In this document: piece after piece, positions 26,527-35,102 of the stretch
Layout: every line of letters begins with the position of its first letter
How positions within the stretch are numbered: position 1 is the stretch's first letter
From: Pelagimonas sp.
Lineage (GTDB): Bacteria; Pseudomonadota; Alphaproteobacteria; Rhodobacterales; Rhodobacteraceae
Direction of reading: 5' to 3'
DNA length: 64,000 nt
Assembly: GCA_025210455.1 (NCBI GenBank)
Contig: JAOARQ010000002.1
Location: forward strand, 124,001 to 188,000
Made by a program: the position numbers and the translations under genes
The notes under the pieces: model-generated
Database searches by the model: none
Seen by the model: only the letters and a program-made list of their open reading frames with translations
What the model was told of the DNA's origin: nothing

Positions 26527-27588
26527 CTAACTTAAAGACAGCACAGCCGCATCCTCAGCCGCCACTAAAACAAGGTCAGAAACTTCAGGTGCCAGATCTG
26601 TCGGCATTTTTCCAATCACTGTCCCATCGACAACGATTTCTGACAGGCTTGGCTGATCCGCATTGGCACGCAGCTCTACCTCTGGCGGATCACCTTCATA
26701 GACAATCATGATCTGATCTTCGGAAGAATCATAATCCACCAATTCGGCGGCTTCACCGTCGATCCAATCGCCCAAAGCAAAGATATCCGCGCCCTCACCG
26801 CCGGTGGCAACATCACCCTCGCCAATAATCAGGGTATCATCACCATCACCGCCGTTCAGATAGTCGAAATCATCGACATCGCCGCCATTGTCATCCAGAA
26901 CATAGCCGGTCAGATGGTCATCGCCCTCGCCACCGGAAAGCACATCGCGGCCAATGCCGCCTTGCAGGATGTCATCCCCTTCACGCCCGAAAAGCTGATC
27001 ATCTCCTTCATCACCATCCAGTGTATCATCGCCCAGGCCACCGTTAAGCAAATCCTGACCAATGCCGCCTTCCAACAGGTCGTCGCCGCCATGGCCATGC
27101 AGCGCATCGTCATCTTCACCGCCATCCAGACGATCATCGCCGCCTTCACCATGCAACGTATCATTCCCGGCCCCGCCGGCTATGGTGTCAGCCCCCTCGC
27201 CGCCCGGTGCCAGATCATCCCCACCAGCCAGATCGAAACTATCGTCGCCATCCCCACCCGTGAGGCTGTCAGAGCCTTCGGTTCCTGTCTGTGTCTGCCC
27301 AGCCGCTTCGGGCGTCTCGCGCACGTCAGGGCCATTTTCAGGATCTGTACGTACATCAGGGGCGGTATCAGGGGTGCTGGCATCGTCGTCACTGTCACCG
27401 TCCACCAGACCTAGTTGCTCGAAAAGAGACTGGCCCTGTTGTGCCTGATCACCACTGGCGTCATCACCGTTGGTGGTTTCCGCGCCGTCCGTCAGCCCAT
27501 CATCGGCGTCGTCATCGACAGAGGCGGTCGACACCATCGCCACCGACCCCAGAACCATCATACCAAGCAAACCAGCGAGGAAAAACAT
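26527..27588 (-). CDS. RTX-repeat calcium-binding protein with N-terminal membrane segment
   Basis: A 353-residue acidic protein. A hydrophobic N terminus ([19 protein letters not shown]) is followed by an Asp/Thr-rich linker (to about residue 105) and then about eight nonapeptide repeats of the GGxGxDxLx type ([20 protein letters not shown] and relatives), which bind calcium in a parallel beta-roll. The C-terminal 90 residues lack repeats. Unlike classic RTX proteins exported by type I secretion, it begins with a membrane or signal segment, so Sec export or anchoring is more likely. No type I exporter is nearby. Confidence 0.82.
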   Translation of the reverse strand: MFFLAGLLGMMVLGSVAMVSTASVDDDADDGLTDGAETTNGDDASGDQAQQGQSLFEQLGLVDGDSDDDASTPDTAPDVRTDPENGPDVRETPEAAGQTQTGTEGSDSLTGGDGDDSFDLAGGDDLAPGGEGADTIAGGAGNDTLHGEGGDDRLDGGEDDDALHGHGGDDLLEGGIGQDLLNGGLGDDTLDGDEGDDQLFGREGDDILQGGIGRDVLSGGEGDDHLTGYVLDDNGGDVDDFDYLNGGDGDDTLIIGEGDVATGGEGADIFALGDWIDGEAAELVDYDSSEDQIMIVYEGDPPEVELRANADQPSLSEIVVDGTVIGKMPTDLAPEVSDLVLVAAEDAAVLSLS

Positions 27589-27720
27589 ACCACCACATCC
27601 TTATTACGGTGCCCCAGCGCAGGATGCCAGATTCGCCGCCCTTGCACCAAAACAAAACCGTAGAAATGGTTAACGCATGTGCTGCCCCGCCCAAATCACC
27701 CGAATCTGAAATTCACCATA

Positions 27721-28014
27721 CTAGCGGGTCTTTTCAATTTCCTGCAGAACTTCGGTCGCAAGCCCGCCAATGATGGGCACAACCTCAATCTGCGCCAGAA
27801 ACACCACCAGCATCGAAACCAGCAGGCTGGCCCCCAGCGCGGTGCCCAGACCAAAGGCTAAGCCCCTGAAAAGTTGATAAGATATCAGTTTGAACATGGA
27901 ATTATGCATGCGGACAAAGCGGTGCGAATTCAGCAGGGCCACCTCATCCGACAGCCGGTTCAGATCGGCATGCAGCTGATCCTGTTTGTCCTTCAAGTTC
28001 TCTTCATTTTCCAT
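27721..28014 (-). CDS. DUF5665 family small membrane protein
   Basis: About 97 residues: a charged, helical N-terminal half (LKDKQDQLHADLNRLSDEVA, probable coiled coil), NSHRFVRMHNSMFKL, and two membrane segments around GLAFGLGTALGASLLVSMLV and the following hydrophobic stretch. This matches the DUF5665 family, of unknown function. The ATG at 28014 has a good AGGAG eight bases before it and overlaps the end of the upstream DUF1643 gene by 11 bases, so they are co-transcribed. Confidence 0.78.
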   Translation of the reverse strand: MENEENLKDKQDQLHADLNRLSDEVALLNSHRFVRMHNSMFKLISYQLFRGLAFGLGTALGASLLVSMLVVFLAQIEVVPIIGGLATEVLQEIEKTR

Positions 28015-28522
28015 AGCGCTGCTCCTTTGGCCAGGGCGCGGGTTGGACATCGTAGGATACATAAAGTGGGTGACGCGGATGCCCGGCTTTGGTCAGCCCC
28101 AGATGGCGCACATCCCCGTTCAACAGCGGCGCAATCGCCTGCCCCTGCGCCAGCGTATCTCCATGGCTGCCCCAGGCGGCAATTGTCATAGCGCTTTTAC
28201 CTGACCACTCTGACAGCAGCTGCGCATTCTCGGGGCCAATCGGATCTTCAGCCCGTTTCAGATCCGCCGGTTTCGTGGCGCGAAAAGCAAAGAGATTGGC
28301 AATCCGCACAGCGCCAAACCCCAGCTGTATCGCCCTGCGCTGGCACCTTTCGATGGTCGGATCATTCTTCTCTTCGGTCGCTGTCGAGGGGTTCAGCATC
28401 ACAAACAACAGTTCTGGCAGGGTGTCATCCCATATGCGCCACAGCCCATAGCGATACCGCCCGCAGGGCGAATAGAGCGCCCGGCTGACCTGCCCATCCT
28501 GTTGTGCCTGCTTTTCAATCAT
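28004..28522 (-). CDS. DUF1643 family protein
   Basis: About 172 residues. DUF1643 motifs: SPCGRYRYGLWRIWD, LLFVMLNPSTATEEKNDPTI, FGAVRIANLFAFRATKP, MTIAAWGSHGD and LGLTKAGHPRHPLYV. The family has no assigned reaction; conserved His, Asp and Asn suggest an enzyme. The frame opens 57 bases further upstream, but the conserved N terminus fits the ATG at 28522. It overlaps the small DUF5665 gene and is divergent from the threonine-dehydratase gene. Confidence 0.82.
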   Translation of the reverse strand: MIEKQAQQDGQVSRALYSPCGRYRYGLWRIWDDTLPELLFVMLNPSTATEEKNDPTIERCQRRAIQLGFGAVRIANLFAFRATKPADLKRAEDPIGPENAQLLSEWSGKSAMTIAAWGSHGDTLAQGQAIAPLLNGDVRHLGLTKAGHPRHPLYVSYDVQPAPWPKEQRYGK

Positions 28523-28603
28523 GTGCACTTCCTGCCAAGTCGCGCGCCCGTTGACAATCCCCCTGCGTCCATGCCCCATGGCGGAAAATACATGAGGCCC
28601 CAG

Positions 28604-29572
28604 ATGAATATTGAGATGATCACCGCCGCGACCAACCGCCTGTCGGGAAACGTACGCCGCACACCTCTTTTGTCATCGCCGATGTTAGATGAGATCGCGG
28701 GGCGTCGTGTGTTGGTCAAACCGGAATGCCTGCAGCACACAGGCAGTTTCAAATATCGCGGCGCCTGGTCGGCAATTTCTGCGTTGGATGATCAGACCCG
28801 CGCCCGTGGTATTCTGGCCTTTTCGTCTGGCAACCATGCGCAGGGCATTGCCGCCGTGGCCCGTGCGTTCGGGGTGCCCGCGGTGATCATCATGCCCTCG
28901 GATGCGCCTAAGGCCAAGATTGATGGCACCCGCGCCCTCGGTGGCGAGGTTGTGCTTTATGATCGTGGCAGCCAATCCCGCGAAGAAATCGGTGATCAAC
29001 TATCAGCGGAACGCAACCTGACCCTGATCAAACCCTTCGATGATCCGCAAGTGATTGCGGGCCAGGCCAGCTGCGGGGTGGAAATTGCCCAGCAGGCGGC
29101 TGACATGGGCATCACACAGGCAGATGTGATGGTGTGTTGCGGCGGCGGCGGGCTGACCGCTGGGATCGCGCTGGCCCTTGAAGCCCATGCACCTGACATG
29201 CGCGTGCGCCCGGCAGAGCCCGAAGGCTATGACGATACCACGCGTTCGCTGGCCGCCGGCGAACGCCTGCGCAATCAGCAGGAAGCCGGTGGCCTTTGTG
29301 ACGCCATCCTGACGCCCATGCCCGGTGAAATCACCTTTCCGATCCTCTCGCGCCTTTGCGGGCCTGGGGTTGTGGTCAGCGAAGAGGAGGCCCTGCGCGC
29401 CATGGCGCTGGCCTTTCACCACCTGAAAATTGTCGCAGAACCGGGCGGGGCCGTAGCGCTTGCCGCAGCATTGTTCCACCCGGGTCAGTTCGAAACCGAC
29501 ACCGTGATTTGCACTGTGTCTGGCGGCAATGTTGATCCTGCCATCTTTGCGCGCGCTTTAGAGACACTTTAA
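28604..29572 (+). CDS. Threonine/serine dehydratase (PLP fold type II)
   Basis: About 322 residues. The PLP lysine is in GSFKYRGAWSAI (SFKxRG motif), FSSGNHAQGIAAVA is the substrate loop with the Asn that binds the PLP ring, and VCCGGGGLTAGIALALE is the Gly-rich phosphate cradle; the C-terminal SGGN completes the site. It has no ACT regulatory domain, so it is the catabolic or serine-racemase-like single-domain type that deaminates threonine or serine to the 2-oxo acid. GAGG six bases before the ATG at 28604 sets the start. 3-hydroxyaspartate dehydratase is an alternative. Confidence 0.85.
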   Translation: MNIEMITAATNRLSGNVRRTPLLSSPMLDEIAGRRVLVKPECLQHTGSFKYRGAWSAISALDDQTRARGILAFSSGNHAQGIAAVARAFGVPAVIIMPSDAPKAKIDGTRALGGEVVLYDRGSQSREEIGDQLSAERNLTLIKPFDDPQVIAGQASCGVEIAQQAADMGITQADVMVCCGGGGLTAGIALALEAHAPDMRVRPAEPEGYDDTTRSLAAGERLRNQQEAGGLCDAILTPMPGEITFPILSRLCGPGVVVSEEEALRAMALAFHHLKIVAEPGGAVALAAALFHPGQFETDTVICTVSGGNVDPAIFARALETL

Positions 29573-29628
29573 AGCGCACACCGTATCACGAGACGCGGGC
29601 CAGTTCACACCTGCCCGCGTCTGCAAAA

Positions 29629-30522
29629 TCAGAACTTGCCGTTGCCATGCGCCATTTCTTCGGGCGTGGGGGCAACAACATCCCAATGTTCGACGATCTT
29701 ACCCTCTTCGACCCGCCAGAGATCGAAAAAGGCCCATGGTTTGCCGCTGACCGTCGCATCTGAGGCCACAAAGACATAATTTCCTTCGGCCACCACGATC
29801 TGCGGCTCGAATTTGGTAATGACAAACCCCTGTTCTGCCCAGGCTTTGGTGCCCGCAATCAACCCGTCGATGCCATCCGCCAGGTTGGGATTATGCTGCA
29901 TGTACACCTCTGAATACATGGGGGCCTTTTCTGGCGCCGCACCGCCCAGCACATCGCGCACAAATCCAAGAACAAGCGCTTTGTTTTCTTCGGTCTTGTC
30001 CAGATCGGTGATGTCAGTTGGGCCATCTGTCATGCCACGACCAGAGGCCGTGGTTTCTGGCACCGGCTGAAGATTGTCCCAGTGTTCCGCGACCTTACCG
30101 TCCTGCACACGGAAGACATCAAACGCAGCAAGTGTGGGCGCGCCCAAGGCATCCGCATTCGAAAAGGTGCTGTGCAACACAACAAGATCGCCTTCGGAAA
30201 TCACCCGATGGGTCGTGGTGGTCATGCCCGATTGTTCGACAAAGGGGATAAGCCCCAGCAAGCCATCAGCCCCGGTCGGGATCTGCGGATTGTGCTGAAT
30301 GTAGTCTGGCGTCACCAGCGGACGGACCGCTTCGGGATCATGGTCAACAAAGCCGAAGCTTCGAACTGCTGCATCCGTTCGGTTCTGTCCAACGTGACTG
30401 GGAAATGGCGGATGATCATCATTCTCGCCCTTGAGGACGAGCCGAAGCGATTTGGCGATCTCAAGCGCTGTATTGGCGATGTCACCCAAAGCGTGCTGAC
30501 AGAAAACCTGCGAGGGTTGCAA
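29629..30522 (-). CDS. Tandem SnoaL/NTF2-like protein, 5' end uncertain
   Basis: The open frame gives 297 residues with two SnoaL-like domains. The first has PDYIQHNPQIPTGADGL and VAEHWDNLQP; the second has NKALVLGFVRDVLG, YMQHNPNLADGIDGL and IVEHWDVV. Both end with the family EHWD motif. Conservation starts only near DHDPEAVRPLV; the N-terminal 55 residues are antisense to the conserved core of the divergent HxlR gene and look unlike any protein, and no signal peptide or start codon with a ribosome site is found near the expected beginning. The gene may be 5'-truncated. Function: cyclase- or hydrolase-like, unknown. Confidence 0.65.
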   Translation of the reverse strand: MQPSQVFCQHALGDIANTALEIAKSLRLVLKGENDDHPPFPSHVGQNRTDAAVRSFGFVDHDPEAVRPLVTPDYIQHNPQIPTGADGLLGLIPFVEQSGMTTTTHRVISEGDLVVLHSTFSNADALGAPTLAAFDVFRVQDGKVAEHWDNLQPVPETTASGRGMTDGPTDITDLDKTEENKALVLGFVRDVLGGAAPEKAPMYSEVYMQHNPNLADGIDGLIAGTKAWAEQGFVITKFEPQIVVAEGNYVFVASDATVSGKPWAFFDLWRVEEGKIVEHWDVVAPTPEEMAHGNGKF

Positions 30523-30708
30523 CGCGATGGCTATCTGACGCGCACCGTCGATCCGGGCCCGCCGGTCGCGGTGTCATATGAACTGACACCCCTTGGGCGT
30601 GGCCTGCTTGAGATGCTCAAACCGCTTGTTTTCTGGTCACATGAACAAATGGGCGAGGTCCGCCAGCACCGTATGCACTATGATCGGGAACAAGACAGCC
30701 GGTCGTAA
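30340..30708 (+). CDS. HxlR-family transcriptional regulator
   Basis: About 122 residues. The HxlR winged helix is plain: CCIRSVLSNVTGKWRMIIIL, KRFGDLKRCIGDVTQSVLTE (recognition helix), LRGLQRDGYLTRTV and SYELTPLGRGLLEML. The paired Cys near the N terminus are typical of redox- or electrophile-sensing members. Its start codon lies inside the conserved coding part of the divergent SnoaL gene, so there is no room for a normal shared promoter. The regulated gene may be that neighbour. Confidence 0.85.
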   Translation: MVNKAEASNCCIRSVLSNVTGKWRMIIILALEDEPKRFGDLKRCIGDVTQSVLTENLRGLQRDGYLTRTVDPGPPVAVSYELTPLGRGLLEMLKPLVFWSHEQMGEVRQHRMHYDREQDSRS

Positions 30709-30933
30709 AGGACGGTGTTTCAGTGGCAGTTCATCGGTATATCTATCTGGAACTCAGCTTTCAAAACCCAGCAAAATCAGAACGTTTAACAGTTTTTTCT
30801 GCATCTGCATAATATCCTTTGCACATTTGGGGCAACCTGCCTTGCCTTGCCCGCAAATATGTGTTGATAGCTGCGCGCGTAGAATTTGGTTATGTTTTCA
30901 CCGCGCATGGCCTCAGAAAATATTGGAAAAGCA

Positions 30934-31422
30934 ATGGGCATCTCCTGCAAAGACGTGATGGTTCCCTCACACGTCCAAAAAACTGTCCCACCTCATGAAA
31001 GCGTCGCCACCGCGCTTAAGATCATCAAGGCCAGCCGCGCTAGGTTCCTGCCTGTTGTCGATGAACAAGGGACATACAAAGGCGTGTTCAGCGCGCCCAC
31101 CTTGCTGCGGCTTTTGCTGCCAAAGGCGGCACTGATCGGGCTGGACAACGAAGCCAGCCGTCTGAACATGAACCATCTGGGTTTTCTCAGCCTGAACAAT
31201 GAAGATTTCGACGCGCAGGTTGCCCAGCTGAAAGACAAACATGTGGTTGATCACATGTCTTTGCCCGAAAACATCCCCGTGGCGGCACCAGATACACCGG
31301 TCATGGAAGGAATTTTTCTGATCCATCGCTACAAACGGCACCTAATGCTCGTCGAGCCTGACACACAGGCCTTCGTAGGCACCGTAAGCGCCAATTCCCT
31401 TCTGGACCAACTTCTCACCTAA
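30934..31422 (+). CDS. CBS-domain pair protein
   Basis: About 162 residues with two CBS motifs (KDVMVPSHVQKTVPPHESVA ... RARFLPVVDEQGTYKGVFS; and VVDHMSLPENIPVAAPDTPV ... KRHLMLVEPDTQAFVGTVS), which together form a Bateman module that binds adenine nucleotides or related ligands. GGAAAA precedes the ATG at 30934; in-frame ATGs at 30892 and 30907 are alternatives. It lies 21 bases before an NhaD-type antiporter gene and probably senses energy or ionic state for it; that coupling is inference. Confidence 0.82.
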   Translation: MGISCKDVMVPSHVQKTVPPHESVATALKIIKASRARFLPVVDEQGTYKGVFSAPTLLRLLLPKAALIGLDNEASRLNMNHLGFLSLNNEDFDAQVAQLKDKHVVDHMSLPENIPVAAPDTPVMEGIFLIHRYKRHLMLVEPDTQAFVGTVSANSLLDQLLT

Positions 31423-31443
31423 ATCAAAAGTGCGAGCATAGCT

Positions 31444-32805
31444 TTGACAAACCATTCGGCTAACCACGGAGAGCACGCGCTCTCTGTCCCCGATCTCTTG
31501 GGCATTTCACCGCTTTGGATGGCGACCGGCATCCTGATCGTCGTCTACGCTCTGCTGATCACTGAAAAGCTCAACCGTGCCATTCTCGCCATGCTGGGCG
31601 CGTCCCTGATGGTGATCTTTGGTATTCTGAACCAGCAGCAGGCTGTATCCGGGGTGGATGCAAATACGCTGGCACTGTTGATCGGGATGATGGTCATCGT
31701 GGCCATCACCTCGAAATCTGGCCTGTTCCAATATGTGGCGATCAAATCAGCCAAGGTGGTCAAGGCGAAGCCGCTGGGCATCCTGCTGATGCTGACGATC
31801 ATCACGGCGGTCTTCTCGGCGTTGCTGGACAACGTGACCACCGTTCTGCTGATCGCGCCGATCACATTGCTGATCACTGACGCATTGGAAACCAAGGTTC
31901 TGCCTTTCTTCATCGCTGAAATTCTGGCGTCCAACGTGGGTGGCATGGCCACATTGATCGGTGACCCGCCAAATATCCTGATCGGATCGGCAGCCGGGCT
32001 CAGCTTTAACGACTTCCTTGTGAACATGGCGCCAGCTGCGGTGATCTGTATGGCGGTGCTGATGGTGATCATCTACCTGATGAACCGCAAAGCCCTGTCT
32101 CAGATCCCACCGGAAGCCAGCGAACGCATCATGCGGTTCGATGCGGCCGGGGCGATCACTGACCACGTTTTGATGTATAAATCGCTGAGTGTCCTGGCGC
32201 TTGTGCTGGTTGGTTTCACCGTTGGCCATGGCTATGGCATTCAGCCGGGCACCTCTGCGCTGGCCGGGGCGGCGCTTTTGATGCTGCTGTCGTACTGGCG
32301 GCAGGATGCCGAAGGGCAGACTGAATCGGTCCACCATATCTTTGGCGAAGTCGAATGGGTTACCATCGCCTTTTTCGCCGGCCTGTTTGTCATTGTCGCC
32401 GGCGTCGAAGCCGTGGGCCTGCTGGAAATGTTCGCTGAATTTGTGCTGGAGGTCACCGATGGCGATCTGATGTGGACAGCCTTCCTGATTTTCTGGGCCT
32501 CGGGCATCTTGTCGGCCATTCTGGACAACATTCCTTTTGTTGCGACAATGATCCCCCTGATCGAAGCCACCTCGTCGACATTTGGCCCTGAGAACATCGA
32601 ACCGCTGTGGTGGTCGCTGGCGCTGGGGGCCTGTCTGGGTGGCAATGGCTCGCTTTTGGGGGCCAGCGCAAACCTGACCGTTGCGGCCTTTGCGGAAAAA
32701 GCCAAACAGCCGATTTCCTTCCTGGGGTTCATGAAGGTCGCCTTCCCGATCATGTTGCTGACTCTGGTGATTGCCAATGTCTATATCTGGCTGCGGTTCT
32801 TCTGA
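31444..32805 (+). CDS. ArsB/NhaD superfamily ion transporter (Na+/H+ antiporter NhaD type)
   Basis: About 453 residues with 11-12 membrane segments. Diagnostic parts of the P-protein/NhaD group: FSALLDNVTTVLLIAPITLLI, SNVGGMATLIGDPPNILIGS (hairpin loop), a second copy GILSAILDNIPFVATMIPL and ACLGGNGSLLGASANLTV, giving the two inverted repeats of the ion-transporter fold. It exchanges sodium or lithium for protons, or a related anion. Translation appears to begin at a TTG, with only a weak site upstream, consistent with coupling to the CBS-domain gene. A terminator follows. Confidence 0.85.
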   Translation: MTNHSANHGEHALSVPDLLGISPLWMATGILIVVYALLITEKLNRAILAMLGASLMVIFGILNQQQAVSGVDANTLALLIGMMVIVAITSKSGLFQYVAIKSAKVVKAKPLGILLMLTIITAVFSALLDNVTTVLLIAPITLLITDALETKVLPFFIAEILASNVGGMATLIGDPPNILIGSAAGLSFNDFLVNMAPAAVICMAVLMVIIYLMNRKALSQIPPEASERIMRFDAAGAITDHVLMYKSLSVLALVLVGFTVGHGYGIQPGTSALAGAALLMLLSYWRQDAEGQTESVHHIFGEVEWVTIAFFAGLFVIVAGVEAVGLLEMFAEFVLEVTDGDLMWTAFLIFWASGILSAILDNIPFVATMIPLIEATSSTFGPENIEPLWWSLALGACLGGNGSLLGASANLTVAAFAEKAKQPISFLGFMKVAFPIMLLTLVIANVYIWLRFF

Positions 32806-32825
32806 TCTCAGGCACTGACCAAAAC

Positions 32826-32860
32826 AAAAGGCTAGCCCGCATATCGCAGGCTAGCCTTTT
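32826..32860. terminator. Bidirectional terminator between convergent operons
   Basis: A twelve-base perfect stem AAAAGGCTAGCC/GGCTAGCCTTTT with an eleven-base loop; A-run on one side and T-run on the other make it usable from both strands. Confidence 0.9.
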
Positions 32861-32877
32861 TCATGTGCAAAGGGGGA

Positions 32878-34002
32878 TCAGGCTGTCCAGATCTCGACGG
32901 GTTGCCCCAATACGCCCCGATCCATAGTGATCCCAAGACCGGGCAGATCTGGTGGCAAAACGCCCCCATTCTGAATAGGCGCATCAAACTGGCCAGTGGG
33001 CGTGGCGATCATATCCCGCGTATCCAGCACACAGCGCAACAGATGGCTGGGCACGGTCGCCCCCATATGCACGATCGCTGCAAAAGCGAGGGTCGATCCG
33101 GTGGTGTCCTGCACGCTCATGGTCAGCCCGGCAGAACGACAGATATCGCGCTGACGACGCGAGCGCGTCAGCCCACCCGATTTGGTGATCTTCAAACCAA
33201 TACCATCAGCCGCATCCTGCGCCAGCAAATGCGCAACATCTTCATCCTGCTGGATCAACTCATCAAGGATGATCGGCACATCGGTGCGCTGCCGCAGCGA
33301 CAGCGTTTCACGCCATGTGGCACAGGGGGCTTCCAGCACGAAATCCAGCCCGGATTGCACAGCCCGCAACATGCGCAGTGCAGTCTCAGGCACCAAACCG
33401 CCATTGGCATCGACAATAAAATACTCACCCGGCTGGCGATCCGCCAATGAGGCGGCGATGCGCTCAGCATCAAGCGCCGGACCACCCTCGGCCTCAGAGG
33501 CGCCCACTTTGACTGAATGCCCGCGATACCCTTTGGCGCGATGCGCCGCCACGCGGGCGCGCATATCTTCGGGATCGCCCGCATAGATCGAACTGATCAC
33601 CGGCAAAGGCTGCCCAGTTGCACCGCCCAACAGGGTGCAGACCGGCAGCCCGACAGACTTACCGAACAGATCCCAGCAGGCGGCGTCGATGGAGGCCTTG
33701 GCATGGTTGTGGCCAGTCAGGGCTTCATCCATGGTGTCGTTGATCCGATCAACACCACGTGGATCACGCCCAAGCAGATGCGGGGCAATTTCGGCGACGC
33801 CCGCGCGGGCACCAAGCCCATGAGCGGCGATGTAATTTGTCCCAAACGGCGTGCTTTCCCCCCAGCCTTCTAGCCCATCATCGGTGGTGATACAGACAAA
33901 GGTGGCATCAAAGCTGGTATAGATCCGCCCGCCGGACAGTTCATAAGACCCGCCCGCATAAGGCAGATCTGCCTGAAACATTTCAATCTTTGCTATTTTC
34001 AT
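32878..34002 (-). CDS. Enolase-superfamily dehydratase, likely cis-3-hydroxy-L-proline dehydratase type
   Basis: A 374-residue mandelate-racemase-subgroup enzyme. Acid/base lysines are Lys165 in HSVKVGAS and Lys271 in IGLKITKSGG; metal ligands are Asp198 (VDANGG), Glu224 (LEAPC) and Asp247 (LDELI). The N-terminal capping domain (SGGRIYTSFDATFVCITTDD) and overall wording match the enzymes described from Labrenzia and Roseovarius that dehydrate cis-3-hydroxy-L-proline to pyrroline-2-carboxylate; I recall this match but cannot align it here. It is the last gene of the hydroxyproline-betaine-like operon and overlaps the dehydrogenase stop by four bases. Another hydroxyproline-derived substrate is possible. 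Confidence 0.68.
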   Translation of the reverse strand: MKIAKIEMFQADLPYAGGSYELSGGRIYTSFDATFVCITTDDGLEGWGESTPFGTNYIAAHGLGARAGVAEIAPHLLGRDPRGVDRINDTMDEALTGHNHAKASIDAACWDLFGKSVGLPVCTLLGGATGQPLPVISSIYAGDPEDMRARVAAHRAKGYRGHSVKVGASEAEGGPALDAERIAASLADRQPGEYFIVDANGGLVPETALRMLRAVQSGLDFVLEAPCATWRETLSLRQRTDVPIILDELIQQDEDVAHLLAQDAADGIGLKITKSGGLTRSRRQRDICRSAGLTMSVQDTTGSTLAFAAIVHMGATVPSHLLRCVLDTRDMIATPTGQFDAPIQNGGVLPPDLPGLGITMDRGVLGQPVEIWTA

Positions 34003-35093
34003 TTTGTCACCTGCGGCGGGATCAGAACCAACTGCCCCGTGTGAGATTTCGCCAGAAAATCAGTCTGCGCCTGCGCGATGTCCTGCAAAGGATACGACCG
34101 CGCCACAACCGGGCGAATTTCACCCGCTTCGATGTATTTCACCAGATTTTCAAACACGATGTCTTCCTGAAAGGTGCAGCCATACAGGGTCAGATCTTTC
34201 AGGTATAGCGTGCGCACATCAATCTCACAGATGGGCCCCGCGATTGCCCCTGCCGTGGCATACCGCCCCCCACGTCGCAGCACATCCAGAAGGCTGGGCC
34301 ATTGTGCTCCGGCAACCAGATCGACCACAACGTCAACGCTGCCCGCACCCAGTTCGGCCACCAGATCGGCATCCCGGTCCAGCACCTGATCCGCCCCGAG
34401 CGCCAGAACCGCTGCAGCTTTGGCGGCAGAACACAGCGCGATCACATGCGCGCCGCGCCGTTTGGCCAGTTGCACAGCCGCCGACCCAACGCCACCCGAT
34501 GCCCCGGTGATCAGAACGGTTTCCGCCCCCAGACCCACACGATGCAGCATGTTCTCAGCAGTGGAATAGGCGCAGGGGATGGCCGCCAGTTCAGCATCGT
34601 CCCAATCACAGCGCACCTGATGAGTTTCCCGCGCAGGCGCCACGCAGAACTGGGCAAAGCCGCCATCACATTCGCTTCCGATTGTCCAGCATTCATAGGG
34701 GCGGTAGTCCACATAGCTGCGCAACATATTGCGAACAATCACCCTTTCCCCAATCCGCGAAGGATCGACGCCGTCACCAACCGCGCAGATTTCACCGCAG
34801 ACATCTGCGCCCTGGATGCGCGGAAAGCTGAGCGGGACCCCAGACCAACTGGCATCATCGTCATTCACACTCTCAAAGCCGCCAGCGCCGCCGGTTTCGG
34901 TATCGCTGGTCACCGTTTTGGAATACCAGCCAATGCGGGTGTTGATATCGGTGTTGTTTACACCAGCTGCGCGCACCTGAATCAGCACTTCGCCAGAGGC
35001 GGGTGTCGGCACAGGCACATCAGTTTTATAGTGCAGTTGTTCAAGACCGCCATGGCCCATCAGCTGAACTGCATGCATTGTTTTCGCGATCAT
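33999..35093 (-). CDS. Zinc-type alcohol dehydrogenase/quinone oxidoreductase family protein
   Basis: A 364-residue MDR-superfamily oxidoreductase. The GroES-like half has VRAAGVNNTDINTRIGWYS and FPRIQGADVCGEICAVGDGV; the Rossmann half has VLITGASGGVGSAAVQLAKRRGA, the NAD(P) motif. The usual catalytic Cys after GVN is absent (NNTDIN), so a zinc-independent quinone-oxidoreductase-like reaction is more likely. It lies between the two enolase-superfamily genes, overlapping one by four bases and nine bases after the other, so it works in the same pathway, perhaps reducing an unsaturated or carbonyl intermediate. Substrate unknown. Confidence 0.8.
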   Translation of the reverse strand: MIAKTMHAVQLMGHGGLEQLHYKTDVPVPTPASGEVLIQVRAAGVNNTDINTRIGWYSKTVTSDTETGGAGGFESVNDDDASWSGVPLSFPRIQGADVCGEICAVGDGVDPSRIGERVIVRNMLRSYVDYRPYECWTIGSECDGGFAQFCVAPARETHQVRCDWDDAELAAIPCAYSTAENMLHRVGLGAETVLITGASGGVGSAAVQLAKRRGAHVIALCSAAKAAAVLALGADQVLDRDADLVAELGAGSVDVVVDLVAGAQWPSLLDVLRRGGRYATAGAIAGPICEIDVRTLYLKDLTLYGCTFQEDIVFENLVKYIEAGEIRPVVARSYPLQDIAQAQTDFLAKSHTGQLVLIPPQVTK

Positions 35094-35102
35094 CGGTTTT
35101 CC

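Noticed and set aside
26900..27300. Regularly spaced short repeats suggesting a CRISPR array
   Set aside because: They are in-frame, diverged codons of the RTX nonapeptides in the calcium-binding protein; repeats are not identical and spacers are not unique.
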